DNA of 64,000 nucleotides, taken from NCBI GenBank assembly GCA_963693315.1, contig OY856186.1, forward strand, positions 377,916,656 through 377,980,655, written 5' to 3'. Both the position numbers and the translations under genes were made by a program. This document shows positions 47,478-58,894 of the stretch, one piece after another. Positions within the stretch are counted from its first letter, which is position 1; every line of letters starts with the position of its first letter. The notes beneath the pieces were generated by a model. That model did not search any database and was not told where the DNA came from. It saw only the letters and a program-made list of their open reading frames with translations. Source of the stretch: Diogma glabrata (taxonomy: Eukaryota; Arthropoda; Insecta; Diptera; Cylindrotomidae).

Positions 47478-49684
47478 TTGGCTGTGATACAAAAAAAAAT
47501 AAACATGAACCAAAATCAAAATCACAACAACAACGGTACTTTTCAGCACCATAAGACAAAAAATATTGGACTCTCAGTCCGTATTTTGCAATTGAACATT
47601 GAAGGCATAAGCAAGTCAAAAACTGAACATCTACAAAGATTATTAAAAGATTACGACATCGACGTTGTAATTCTGCAAGAAACGCATGCAGCAGATGGAG
47701 CGCAACTTACCTCTAGAGGAAACATTGTTGGTTACAAATTAATTAGTGCTATTTACCATCAAGCGTATGTTAAGTCAGATATCATGAACTGCATCCATGT
47801 ACTTACACAGACGGACAACGATATACATCTTATTGTTGTTGATATATCAGACATGAAGATTGTAAACGTATACAAGCCTCCAAATACAGAATGGCCAGCT
47901 GCCACTCGACCATTATTTCACCACCCAGCAATATATACTGGTGGTTTCAATAGCCATCACACACAGTGGTCCTACTCAAACAACAATCTCAATGGCATAC
48001 AACTGACGGACTGGGTGGATGGTAACAACATGTTCCTGGTGTATGATTCGAAAGACTTGAAAACCTTTAGATCTGCTAGATGGCGACGTGATTACAATCC
48101 CGACCTCTGTTTTTCCACAAAAAACGAACAACGAAACGCTATTCCAATATCAAGGGCTGTCTTACAAGGTTTTCCACGCTCTCAACATCGTCCAGTAATT
48201 CTTGAGGTTAGAATTCAAATTACATTCGTTAGCTCTACTCCTCAACCTAGATGGAATTTTAACAAAGCTGACTGGGTGATACGCTGGATCCAACCCATTC
48301 CTAAAAACTACGATAGGTTTGTTGGAGCCATCATCTCAACTGCTAAGAAATGCATACCAAGAGGCTTCCGTGAAGAATACATTCCTGGCTGGAGTAGAGA
48401 GAGCGATAAATTATATGAGGAGTACCTTAGTAGTGGTGAGGCAGACGTGGCTGATGACATAATTTACTCACTGGACACCGCAAGAAAGCAAAAGTGGATT
48501 AACGCTGTTGAAAACTTAGATTTTTCCCATTCAAGCAGGGAACCTTGGAGTCTCCTTCGGAAGCTGGGTGGCTCAAACTCAATTGCTCGTGCTAACGATG
48601 AAATAAATCCAGAGGACATTGCAAATCATATCGTAAACATATCTCGTTCTTCTATTAATCGCCTTCATAAAAGAACAATTAAACGTAAATTAAGAGAAAT
48701 GAAGCGCAATTGCTCGTCTCCATCGAAGTATGCGAGCTCTTTTAGTAGCGAAGAACTTGATTCAGCTCTGTCCCAAACAAAAAACGGAAAAGCAGCTGGG
48801 TACGATGGTATATTTCCAGAATTTCTTAGTAATGCTGGAAAAAATGTAAAACAATGGCTAACTAAATTTTTCTCGAATATCCTAGAAATCGGCAATCTTC
48901 CAAAACATTTTAAGACTTCAAAAGTGATAGCGATACTTAAGCCAGGTAAACAACCATCCAATGAACCAGGAAGTTACCGTTCAATTGCCTTTTTGAGCAC
49001 CTGCTACAAATTGTTAGAACGGCTCATATACAACCGTATCGCTCCGATACTGAATGACCAGATCCCAGTCAAACAAGCTGGTTTCCGTCCCAATCGCAGT
49101 TACACTGACCAACTGCTCGCTTTAACATTATACATCGAAGCTGGGTGTCGAAAACAATTAAAAACAGGCGCAGTATTCATCGATCTCACTGCAGCATATG
49201 ACACGGTCTGGCGTATTGGGATTATATATAAGCTGGTCAATGAAATATATTGTAGCATCCTCTCGCGTTTAATTAATAATATGCTGAGTAATCGTGTATT
49301 TAAATTCCATCTAAATAGTTCCTGTAGTATAGGTCCAAAATGCTTAACAATGGTTTGCCACAGGGTTCCGTCCTGGCGCCATTACTTTTTAATCTGTACA
49401 TCCATGAAATTCCTGACACAACATCAAAGAAATTTGGTTACGCTGATGATTGGACCCTGGCCACTCAAAACAAAGATATAGGTATCTTGGAAGATTTGCT
49501 CTCAACTGACCTGGAGATAATGAATGACTATTTTCGAACGTGGAGTTTATTTCCTAATCTAAGTAAAACCGAGACTTCTTGTTTCCACTTAAACAACAAA
49601 CTGGTAAAACACGAACTATCAGTGTTTTTTAACGGCACTGTCATTAAATACAAACAACAGCCAAAGTACCTGTATTTGAGCTGC
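47478..49684 (+). pseudogene. LINE retrotransposon ORF: AP endonuclease plus reverse transcriptase, frameshifted and 3'-truncated
   Basis: The protein copies element RNA into DNA at a nicked target. Residues count from 47478; M10 (47505) is an equally good start. The endonuclease part includes LQLNIEGISKSKTEHLQ (about residues 36-52), DVVILQETHA (about 62-71), YTGGFNSHH (about 153-161) and GFPRSQHRPVIL (about 231-242). Canonical enzymes have GDFN; here the aspartate is glycine. The reverse transcriptase follows: LKPGKQP, VFIDLTAAYDTVW (motif A, about 49175), then after a frameshift near 49320-49340 NGLPQGSVLAPLLFNLYI (motif B) and FGYADDWTLA (motif C, about 49433-49462). It is I/Jockey-like in style. 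Homology stops after KYL at about 49675, so the C-terminal part and 3' end are missing. Small in-frame deletions are likely near residues 93 and 266. A second fragment of the family lies at 18440. Confidence 0.88.
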
Positions 49685-50888
49685 AATCAAATTGATTGTA
49701 AGCTCATTTAATGTGTATTCATGTTTTGTTTTAGGTAGATTTTATAGAAAAATCTACCTTTATTAAGTTTTATTTTTTAATGTGTCATAAAAACCATACG
49801 CTAAATAAAAAAACTTGGTAGCTTGCACAAGTAAGACAGTGATTTTGGAAAACGACATACATTTCCCATTATATATCTAAAGTCGGATCCAGTTCGAGTC
49901 TAAGGATTTAAAAATTCAAATAGATACACATGCTGCCATGAAACAGTTGCATGATCAAAATTATCCATTTGGGCTTTATTCGAAATATTTATTACTTTTA
50001 AAAGTTAACATTTATCACATTTTTGGATAAACATTTTAATGGTTTTCAATATTTTTGGTCGATCTTCCTAAATGCTCAAACCTTTTTCAAATGTAAAGGT
50101 TAACAGTTCATAAAGAATCGTAGTTAGAATGCACAATAAAATACTTCTATATTTCTATTGCCTCTATTATTTACGATAAATTAAAATTCCAAGGAACAAA
50201 AACAGAATGTTTATTTCAAAATTTCATAGCAATAAGATATAAAATTAATAATTTATTTGACATTCATAATTCTCATAAAGACAATCATATTTTAATGAGG
50301 TGTCTATCTCTAATTCTTCTAAAGAATAAAATCGTTTCAAGTGAAACAAACATAAAATACCATTCTGAGCTATTTTGACAGCTAAGATATTACTTTAATC
50401 TTTTTCTGTCTCATAAAATAAAAACATCTCATAACAGTAAAATCTTATCTTCCTCAATTACTTCATAATTTTTCGTTTTATTTTATTTCATTTTCAGAAA
50501 AATATTTTATATTTTTGTTTGTCAAAACTCAAACCAAAATTATTTTCTCCATCATATAAATTCTAAATAAAGAAATCGAAAAACAAATTTACGAACAAAC
50601 AAAAAAGTTAACAGTTTTATCTTAATATTGATAAAAAATAAAAAAACAATTTAATTACAGATCATTAAAAAGTTTTTTATTTGAACTAAGATATTTAAAA
50701 ATAAAAATTCATTAAATATTTTTAAGGACTAAAATTAATTTATTTAAGAAACCTCCAACTTTTTGTTTTTCTCTGAACTTTAAATGTAAATTGAATCAAT
50801 TATGGTTTGATGTTTTGGCCTAAATGTCGAATAAAAATTTTGTGTTCATCAGTTCGTGCTCTTTTTCATTACGTTCACAAACAATACC
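49685..50888. other. Intergenic AT-rich DNA
   Basis: It contains a small hairpin at 49733-49759 (AGGTAGATTTT and its complement) and otherwise nothing recognisable. Confidence 0.5.
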
Positions 50889-51474
50889 GGAGCTATTTCA
50901 CGCAAGTTCAGCATATTTTTGGGAAATTTTGATTTGACCTTTCAATTTTGATTATTTTTTGTTTATAGATAGTCTTTCATAAATAAAAAATACAATTTCT
51001 CTTAGAATTTTTTTTTTCGACCAAGGGTCTTCACAGGGTGCCCCTCAATTTTTTGTTATTTTGTGATGTGAGTGCATTTTGATGAGCGATTGTAGAAAAA
51101 CTACTCAATCGATTTTCATAAATGATATGTCGTTGAATAGGTATTAGAACAAAGTTTTTAAAAATGTACACTGTTAATTTTTTGAAATAATTTTTAACGG
51201 TGTAACATAAGAAAAAAACGGTGTAATTGAACACAAGATGGCGATACACCCTTTTTTTTTAAACTAAATTGAAGCTTATTTTATATCTAACTACTTGTGA
51301 AAGTTTAGGAGATGCGTTATTTTTTGTTTTAAAGATAAAATTCGTTGTGCATATGACTGTCGGGAATCAGTTTTTTTGTTTCTGAAGGAAAATTATAAAA
51401 ATGGCGTTATAAACTAAGAGATTTTTTTTTATGTTAAATATCAAATATTTTATTATTAAATGATCTTTTTAAAA

Positions 51475-52760
51475 TATTATAAAAATGAAGAAAATATGAG
51501 CAATTTCAGCATAAATCCACAAAAGCGCTTATTGCTATGCACATTAAATGAAGCTTATGTGGAGTTTAAAAATAAGTTTCCTGATATGAAAATAGGATTT
51601 ACTAAATTCACGTCCCTTCAACCACAAGAATGTATAAAATTATCTCAATGAGTTCATAATGTGTGCGTGTGTACCATACATCAAAATATGAAACTAATGA
51701 TTCAACACTCTAAGATGTCTTGGATTACTGATGCTGCTTTCCAGAATTATAAAACATTATTTGACTTTGTTTTATGTGGTGAATTTACAGAAGATTGTCA
51801 TACTTTGAAGTGCAATGAATGTTCAAAAAAACTTCAACAACTGGAAGAAAGATTACTAACTGATTTTGATGTTAAAGGAATCCTTCAAGACAGATATCAA
51901 CAATGGATTACCACTGATCGATGCAATTTGGATACTTTAATAGAAACTGTAGAAGAATTTATGAAAAAATTTATTTACCGTTTACAAATTTTGATACCAC
52001 ACAACCTTATAGCAAAACAGCAATCTACATTCATTGAGGAAAAAAAAATTAGAAGCAGGAAGTGCTTTGTTCAAGGGGATTTTTCTGAAAACTACGCCTT
52101 CATAATTCAGGATTCGGTTCAAGGTCATCATTATAATAATTCACAAGCTACTATTCATCCAATTGTCATTTATTTTAAAAGTGCTGCAAGTGAATATATA
52201 CAGCACCGAAGTTTTATACTAATTTCGGATATAAACGATCACAACAGTACTACAGTCCATCTTTTCATTACAAAACTTATTGAATTCATCAGAACGCATA
52301 TAAATTCTAATATTAGGAAAATAATTTAAAACACCGACGGGGCACCTTCTCAATACAAAAATAAACATAACCTAATTAACTTATGCAACCATAAAAAAGA
52401 CTTTAAGGTTGATGCAGAATGGCATTTTCATGCTACCAGCCATGGCAAGGGACCTTGCGATGGAATTGGTGGTACACTGAAGCGTTCTGCACACCGTTAT
52501 AGTACAGGGAGCAGAGATATTATTGAAAAAACAAAAAAACTTTTCGAATAAGCTTTAAAATGGGAATCTATCATGAACTTTGGATACGCCGATAAAAATG
52601 AATATCAATTAACAAAAAAAAAAATTACAAAATCGATATAAAAATGCGATTACTATAAGTGGAACTCAAAAATTTCATTCTATTGTACCATTAGATACTA
52701 AGACAATAAATGCAAAAATGTTTTCCAACTCAGAAGAAACTTTTAGATGTAAAATAAGTA
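51475..52760 (+). pseudogene. Transposase-like protein of the long-TIR element, with in-frame stops
   Basis: A continuous frame with stops runs from about 51475. The N-terminal part has KRLLLCTLNEAYVEFKNKFP and KIGFTKFTSLQPQ, a stop at 51649, then in the same frame VCVCTIHQNMKLM. A cysteine-rich stretch (CNECSKKL) follows, then STDRC-like TTDRCNLDTL. Next is FVQGDFSENYAF (first candidate catalytic aspartate, about 52070), HPIVIYFKSAASEY and HSTTVHLFITKLIEF-like text. After a stop at 52327 the frame continues with TDGAPSQYKNKHN (second aspartate, about 52335) and EWHFHATSHGKGPCDGIGG (about 52418-52470). A third stop follows near 52548, then a frameshift before a C-terminal GTQKFHSIVPLDT (about 52660-52700). 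I recall this protein type as multicopy in cnidarian, fish and arthropod genomes. The three stops and the shift make it inactive. Confidence 0.75.
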
Positions 52761-53230
52761 AATATTTTTTAATAACTATATTTATTTTCTTTAACCTGCA
52801 TATATAATTTGTATGATACTTTAAAAAGTTTATTCAATAATAAAATATTTGTAATTTAATGTTGAAATACAATCTTTTACTTTATGATTCCATAATAACA
52901 TAATACGAACAAAATGGTTCTCCAGTGAAAAGTTCCTAAATAGATTTTGTTATTTATACGGGTTTTTTGTTTGCAGTCGAAACTGTCAAATTATTTTTTA
53001 TAAGAGTGACAAGTGATTACTAAAAGCGACAAATAAACATTTCATTTTTTTATGCCATCTAATACAAAGAAAATAATTGCAGAAGTGTTTTCCTATTCAA
53101 AAGAAACTTCTGTTTGTAAAATAAGTAAATCATTTTCATCAATCGTATTTATTTTATTTATTGTACTACATATATAATTTTTATAATATTTTAAAAAGTT
53201 CATCTAATAATTAAATATTTGATATTTAAC
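52686..53230. repeat. Direct duplication of the transposase 3' end
   Basis: 52686-52870 and about 53050-53230 are alike: the codons around TGTTTTCC(A/T)A(C/T)TCA and AGAAACTT and the following CATATATAATTT untranslated sequence occur twice, about 365 bp apart, inside the element. Confidence 0.8.
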
Positions 53231-53763
53231 ATAAAAAAAAATCTCTTAGTTTATAACGCCATTTTTATAATTTTCCTTCAGAAACAAAAAAACTGATTCC
53301 CGACAGTCATATGCACAACGAATTTTATCTTTAAAACAAAAAATAACGCATCTCCTAAACTTTCACAAGTAGTTAGATATAAAATAAGCTTCATTTAATT
53401 TAAAAAAAAAAAGGTGTAGCGCCATCTTTTCTTCAATTACAAAGTTTTTTTCTTATGTTACACCGTTAAAAATTATTTCAAAAAATTATCAGTGTACATT
53501 TTTAAAAACTTTGTTCTAATACCTATTCAACGACATATCATTTATGAAAATCGAATGAGTAGTTTTTCTACAATCGCTCGTCAAAATGCACTCACATCAC
53601 AAAATAACAAAAAATTGAGGGGCACCCTGCGAAGACCCCTGGTCGAAAAAAAAAATTCTAAGAGAAATTGTATTTTTTATTTATGAAAGACAATCTATAA
53701 ACAAAAAATAATCAAAATTAAAAGGGGTCAAATCAAAACGTTGTTGAATCTTCGTGAAATTGC

Positions 53764-54124
53764 TTAATATTTAAAGTTCTCCATTATTTATCGGGTGTAG
53801 AAAAAATAGCGTATGCAACTCTCATATAAAAGTTATTAATACATGATCGTTGCATAATATACTATTATGCAAAAAATTTAGTACATTCTGTGTCGAAAGC
53901 GCTTTAATAAAGTTTGACGTATAAGATCAAAATAATTTATGTTTGTTTTTTCGGCTGGTAGCTCCAGTTTGACATAATATTCAATGAAGTGAAGTTAGTA
54001 TTCTGAAAAAATTCTGACGCATATCGTGTAAAATATCAAGTATAAATTATAAAGTTATGAATTGAAAAATTTCAACGAAAATTGGTTTTCCATAACTAAA
54101 TTAATTATTGTTGAAATAATTAAT
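53764..54124. other. Intergenic DNA
   Basis: No recognisable feature. Confidence 0.4.
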
Positions 54125-54659
54125 AGTCCCTGGGCCCACGCCGATTTCATTTGATGATTACCACATATTTTATACTTCGTGAGGCTCCTATCCTTGACGA
54201 GTCCGAAAACTTCTGTTCTGTCATTTTCCTCGATTCGGCCGATTTCTTGTTCAGCAAGCTCCGAAAAAGGCCGATTGCTCGCGATCTTGTAAATTTGCTA
54301 CCACATTTTTATTTTTTAACTATGTGGATGGATATTTATTTGTGAACGCGGCGTTAACTTTGTCCGATAAAAATTTGTTTGCTATTGTAGAGTTTGACAA
54401 CCCAAACATGCCAAAATGTTAATTGTTGGACTCGACAATTGCAGACACATTTTCGTCCTAAAACAAATTTCCACCCCCAAGTTAAAAAATAAAATTGTGG
54501 AGCAAGTTTACATGATCGCGAGCAATCGGGCCGAACGAAATTTGGCCGAATCGAGGAAAATGGCCAAGCAAAAGTTTTCAGACTCTTCAAAGACAGGCAC
54601 CACACCAAGTATAAAATAAGTGGTAATCATCAAATGAAATCGGCGTAGGCCTAGGGGCT
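54125..54659. mobile_element. Fold-back element, 535 bp, arms about 230 bp
   Basis: The left end AGTCCCTGGGCCCACGCCGA is mirrored on the right as AGCCCCTAGGCCTACGCCGA. The arms remain alike through GATTTCATTTGATGATTACC, TTTTCCTCGATTCGGCC and CGATTGCTCGCGATC. AAT flanks both sides and may be a 3-bp target duplication. The ORFs on both strands (54151-54345, 54354-54619) mirror each other and are consequences of the inverted repeat. Confidence 0.85.
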
Positions 54660-56020
54660 AATGATGATACTGAAAAAAAAAATAAAAGTTTATAAAGTCT
54701 TGATTATAAAACAGACAATATAAAACTGAATCCGAATAAATTTGAATTTTCTCTAATCATCAATATTGGCATAAAAAATGTTCACAGTTAATTTTGTCGC
54801 ATTCAATACATTAAAATAAAAATATTTGCACAACAATAACATCATGAAAATTTTTAATCCAATTTCCTTAAACAAACAAACAAAGAAAGTTTTTCCATAA
54901 ATAATTGTTTAAACCGGAAATCAAAAATAAAAACTTACTTAAAATTCGGAAAACATGCAGAGACTTTTTCTTTCTTCTAACACTTTGCCCTCTCCGTGTT
55001 TTTTTTTATTTTTGTTTGAAAGTGTTATTATATTTGTCTCTCTTGTTCTGTAATTTTATTGCATAAAAAGACTTTTTAGTGCCAACAAGAAGTTCGATTT
55101 GTTTATTTTATATTCAATAAACTTGTTTTGTATTGGCATATTGTCACTAAAGTTGTCTAGAGCAGTGCGAGTATTTGTTTCAAAGAAAAGAACTATCTGT
55201 TTTCCTTATGTTGCAGTTCGTCTTAACTCTTAGTTGTAGGGTTGTACAATATATCAGAAATGTAGTCTTACGACCTAGGTCTTGTGTCACTAAAAATTAA
55301 GTGTCTTATTTAATGTAGATCATACAATAGCAGACCACAATTTAATACCAGTGTCACAGTATTAATATCATAAACTCCCAGAATAATAGTCTAAAAATGG
55401 AAAACAAAGCGCTAACTAAATTTTGATGGGCTGAATTACTGTCTTTTTGCATCCACCATCCAATCTATAGATCGAAAACATAAATAATAATTTTTACATA
55501 AATAATGTTAAACTGATATACTTATAAGACTTTGGTTGGGTAATGTCTTTCCTTTTACTTTGGTATTAGCATCGCTATTGCCATACGACATGGTTCTGAA
55601 ATAGGAACAAGTCACACATTTCGCCTGAAGATTTCCATGAAGTGCTACGAAGCTGTTACCCCGTAAAAATCATTGGTTTAAACACCTGTCTTATACGAAA
55701 ATCAATGTAACCAATACTAATGCATCCAACCGTTTCTTTATACTCAGTTGCTTTCCACACTGATCGTTTTTAATTTTGCTATTTCATTTTATTATACTGT
55801 TGGCTCATGAAATTTTCTTTATAATTACTTGCGCTTTCTAAAATGAAAACAGTCTCATGATTATACTCAAAAAGAGTTTATGAATTAATTTAAATACACT
55901 AAATATTTTGGGATAATCCAAACTTTTGATTAAATTATTTTCAAATGTTTTTATGTGATTGGTGAAATTAAAAATAAAATTTATATAGTTTAATTTAAAG
56001 TTTAATAGCCAAATTTAGTT
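54660..56020. other. Intergenic AT-rich DNA
   Basis: No gene recognised. Confidence 0.4.
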
Positions 56021-56450
56021 AAAGTACACTCAGAAGTTTATGTTATTTTCTATTATGCACAGCTGTGTATAATCGGTTTTTGCATGCTGTTTATACAAAA
56101 GTAACTATATTCTAAAATCATTTGACATGAATATACATCAGTTATGGTTTAAACACAATGCTCAATTTTGCATAGATATTGGATACTAAATATAATGCAA
56201 AATGTGTATATTGAGTAGAACAAAATTAATGTACTACTCATAACACCATTTGGGATTTATAAATATTCAAAATACATGGTCTAAGTAATATACATTTTTT
56301 GTATAAATCATTGATACTAATTATAATGTAATATGTGCATATATTTTAATGTATTTTATCTAACCTTATATTTTCAAACTTAAATGTTATAAAATAAATT
56401 TTGATACAAATCATTATATCAATATATGTATACATTCAGAGTGGTTTTAC
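56021..56450. repeat. Left subterminal repeats of the two-gene transposon (inferred)
   Basis: This region downstream of the transposase stop contains repeated motifs. GATATTGGATACTAAATATA at about 56177 and ATCATTGATACTAATTATAA at about 56305 are diverged copies 127 bp apart. TATGCA, TGTGTATA and TGCATAT words are frequent. Similar words occur in 60366-60673 and in 63640-63990 in the opposite orientation. CACTCAGAAGTTTATG at about 56031 could be the outer end, since CACTA-type elements start CACT; that is only a guess without the matching right end. Confidence 0.4.
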
Positions 56451-56494
56451 CTCACAAAGAACAAAACACCATAGTTATATTTTTTAGTAATTCG

Positions 56495-56500
56495 TTTATT
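56495..56500 (-). terminator. Polyadenylation signal of the transposase gene
   Basis: AATAAA on the minus strand, 27 bp beyond the stop codon. Confidence 0.6.
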
Positions 56501-56527
56501 ATATTCAATTCAAAATTTTAAGTCGAA

Positions 56528-58894
56528 TTAACAATTTTTAGTTCTTATGAACGTTCCTTCTTTGAGATCGTGCTTTGTAGTTGGTAGCATGTTAAAATCT
56601 TCATAACCGCTACATATAATAGATGGATTTTCTGGGAGCTGTAGCATATAAGCTTGGTAGTGGGTTGAAAAGTTTATCGTCTGATAACAATTGAGGATGA
56701 ACAAAACTGAACTTTTGAAAGCAAAACACTTTTTAATTTCACAAAATACCCCATCCTTTGTTTGGATCATCATTCCGGGTGAGTATGATATATTGTTTAT
56801 TTTGATCCACTTATGTTGTGTGTATTCCTTGTGGGCAAAAACATGGAGATGCTCTAATTCAGGGAAGGGTAAATAACATGGTGGTCCTGTGTTGATTGAG
56901 ACATGCAATCCCTTTTGAGATAAAATACGATATGCAAATGTTAGTTGCTGCTTTGTCATTAGCGATAGGGGAAGATTTACTCTTGATGTTGTATTTTTTG
57001 AGTATTGTTTTAATTCCCTATGCTTACCTTCTAATCTCATACACCACACTTGCGACAGTGGTCCAATTTTAGAAATAATCATTGGATAATGGATCATAAA
57101 GTGATGTTTAGGTTTCAATTTTTGTTTGAAAAATGAAACGAAAAATGTGTGATGATTTTTAATCAGAACTTTTAAATCATTAATTTGATTGGTGGTTATT
57201 GACTTTGATGTTATAATGTCCAGAATTTGCACAAAGGTTCTAACGAACTTCCACACAGGATCAGTTTTTGGGACCAACTCTCCAATAAATAATGTTAAAA
57301 AGTGGAAAATTCCTCGCATTTCCGATGCAGACGTGTTGAATTTGTCTTTCTGTATATGGTCAATTTGAATCGGCTGTGAAATATTCGAAATATCGGAGGG
57401 TCCGTAGTTAAATAAACTTTTTCTATTGTTGAATTCATCCAAGGAAAACAACTGCTTCTCAAAAATAAAATAATTTAAAATTTGCGAGAGGTTGTAGTGG
57501 CACACTCCTTCGTACAAGTCGTGCATTATGTCTACAGACATATTATTTGTTACACTGAAGGATGGTATATAACTGAATACGCAACTACTTTTTACTCCGG
57601 TTTCCGAAACATTATCCAATTGGACATCATATTCATATTCGTTTTGGGTTCGAAGAAGAGATACTCTTTCAGTACACATCGTATGCAGGTCATTTCGATG
57701 TACTTTGCAGAAACGACAGACAAAATTTGCAACGAAAGACTTTGTAAGTCCCAAGATTTCGTGAATTCCGAGATTGTCACCAAGAATTAATCCCAGGACA
57801 AAATAAACATGAACTATTCTTCCATCTATGTTAAGACGAATCCCTTCCTTTTTTAGTATAACGCATTCTTTAACCAAATTTATGTATGTTGTTTTGTCAC
57901 CATACACTTTGTCTTTAGATTTGAACAGCTGTACTACCAATATATTCTCTAATAGAGAAATATATGGTTGCGGGATAGTGGGAAATAAGACATAAGTAGC
58001 TGCTATTGAGTTAAGCTTTTTATGTGATCCAAGTGGGTTATCAGGCTCCCAATCGTCGAAATAAAGGTGGAAAGGTATCACAGTTTTTTCGCCAAAATTA
58101 GCAATTTTTTGCTTCCAGTAATCGCCTTGAATAAAGTGTGAAAACGTATTAGAATCGAGCAGATTCGCAGCATACATCAATGATGTTGACAAAACATTGG
58201 GTAGTTCAAAGAAATGTTTGAACAGTGACATTAAGGGGACATGGACACCATGGGTTTCATGAGAATGGTACTGCACTGTGAGTTTCTTTTGGATAGGTTT
58301 AACACTCCTCTCTATTGCAAATTTTTGAGGGATGATGAACATGTTGTTTTTCACTAAATCATGTTTCAGTTTTTCCTCATCACCATAATTCAATAGGACA
58401 CTTTTAAGCCTGTCAAACTTTTTTACATTTTCTTCATGGTTATCCCCACTTAAATCCAAAACTGCCTCAAAGGGAGAAACAATCAATTCTGCAATTTTCT
58501 TTGATATTAATTGAACCTGCTTTCGATTAAAAGATGAAACGCTGTGTAAGTCTAGCAGTAATTTCTTAACCATATCATTAATCTGCGTAGACCAGTGGGC
58601 ATCGTGTGAAGTGCTTTGCATTTCCATAACTGGTACAGACTCCAATCTTGGCGCGTCAAACTGAGCGTTGAGACTATCTGGTGATCGACTGGCGCGCTTA
58701 ATATTATCCGCTTGGGAAAATGCTATGGAATCACTGTGTACTGATTTTATATGTTTGGTCAGGTCCCGGCCTAAGGGGAAAATCCGATGACAAGAGTCTT
58801 CACCACATTTCCAAATTGATTCATGCTCTTTTCTTATATGGGTTATTAACTGTCTCACTTCTTTGAACTTGAGGGAGCAATGAAAACAATTCAT
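56528..58894 (-). CDS. C2H2 zinc-finger CACTA/EnSpm-like DDE transposase, intact ORF
   Basis: About 788 aa from the chosen start (58894). The frame stays open upstream to 58948, but TTTTTACAG ending at 58916 looks like a splice acceptor, so the upstream codons are probably intronic and a 5' non-coding exon lies further up. Residues 3-24 (C3, C6, H19, H24) and 30-53 (C30, C35, H48, H53) form two C2H2 fingers, probably for binding element ends. A linker follows, then the core: YFDDWEPDNPLGSH (D280/D281), GLILGDNLGIHEILG, NFVCRFCKVH (C393, C396), SVDIMHDLYEGV (D455) and MRLEGKHRELK (E622, E627). These fit an RNase H-fold D-D-E catalytic site with the D-x-M-H box seen in CACTA/CMC transposases; the assignment of each acidic residue is inferred. 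It faces the SAM gene head to head across 2.5 kb. No frameshift or stop was seen. A domesticated host gene is the alternative. Confidence 0.8.
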   Translation of the reverse strand: MNCFHCSLKFKEVRQLITHIRKEHESIWKCGEDSCHRIFPLGRDLTKHIKSVHSDSIAFSQADNIKRASRSPDSLNAQFDAPRLESVPVMEMQSTSHDAHWSTQINDMVKKLLLDLHSVSSFNRKQVQLISKKIAELIVSPFEAVLDLSGDNHEENVKKFDRLKSVLLNYGDEEKLKHDLVKNNMFIIPQKFAIERSVKPIQKKLTVQYHSHETHGVHVPLMSLFKHFFELPNVLSTSLMYAANLLDSNTFSHFIQGDYWKQKIANFGEKTVIPFHLYFDDWEPDNPLGSHKKLNSIAATYVLFPTIPQPYISLLENILVVQLFKSKDKVYGDKTTYINLVKECVILKKEGIRLNIDGRIVHVYFVLGLILGDNLGIHEILGLTKSFVANFVCRFCKVHRNDLHTMCTERVSLLRTQNEYEYDVQLDNVSETGVKSSCVFSYIPSFSVTNNMSVDIMHDLYEGVCHYNLSQILNYFIFEKQLFSLDEFNNRKSLFNYGPSDISNISQPIQIDHIQKDKFNTSASEMRGIFHFLTLFIGELVPKTDPVWKFVRTFVQILDIITSKSITTNQINDLKVLIKNHHTFFVSFFKQKLKPKHHFMIHYPMIISKIGPLSQVWCMRLEGKHRELKQYSKNTTSRVNLPLSLMTKQQLTFAYRILSQKGLHVSINTGPPCYLPFPELEHLHVFAHKEYTQHKWIKINNISYSPGMMIQTKDGVFCEIKKCFAFKSSVLFILNCYQTINFSTHYQAYMLQLPENPSIICSGYEDFNMLPTTKHDLKEGTFIRTKNC

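Larger units (their letters stand above)
50889..53763 (+). mobile_element. DNA transposon with TIRs over 500 bp
   Basis: The outer parts are inverted copies: about 50889-51445 on the left and 53232-53763 on the right, roughly 90 percent alike by eye. They share, for example, TTTTTTGTTTATAGAT near the outside, GAGGGGCACCCTG in the middle and GACTGTCGGGAATCAGTTTT near the inside. Between them lies a decayed transposase-like gene. Short ORFs in the TIRs are artefacts. The superfamily is not certain; long TIRs of this size are known in Sola and a few other groups. I could not fix a target duplication. Confidence 0.85.

Noticed and set aside
51031..51249. 72-codon minus-strand ORF and its mirror at 53492-53686
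   Set aside because: Both lie in the two inverted repeats of one transposon and have no domain. They are copies of non-coding TIR sequence.
54151..54619. Three overlapping ORFs of 64-84 codons
   Set aside because: They mirror each other because of the fold-back structure, and no protein family is recognisable.
57482..57790. 102-codon plus-strand ORF inside the transposase gene
   Set aside because: Antisense shadow of a long conserved coding sequence.
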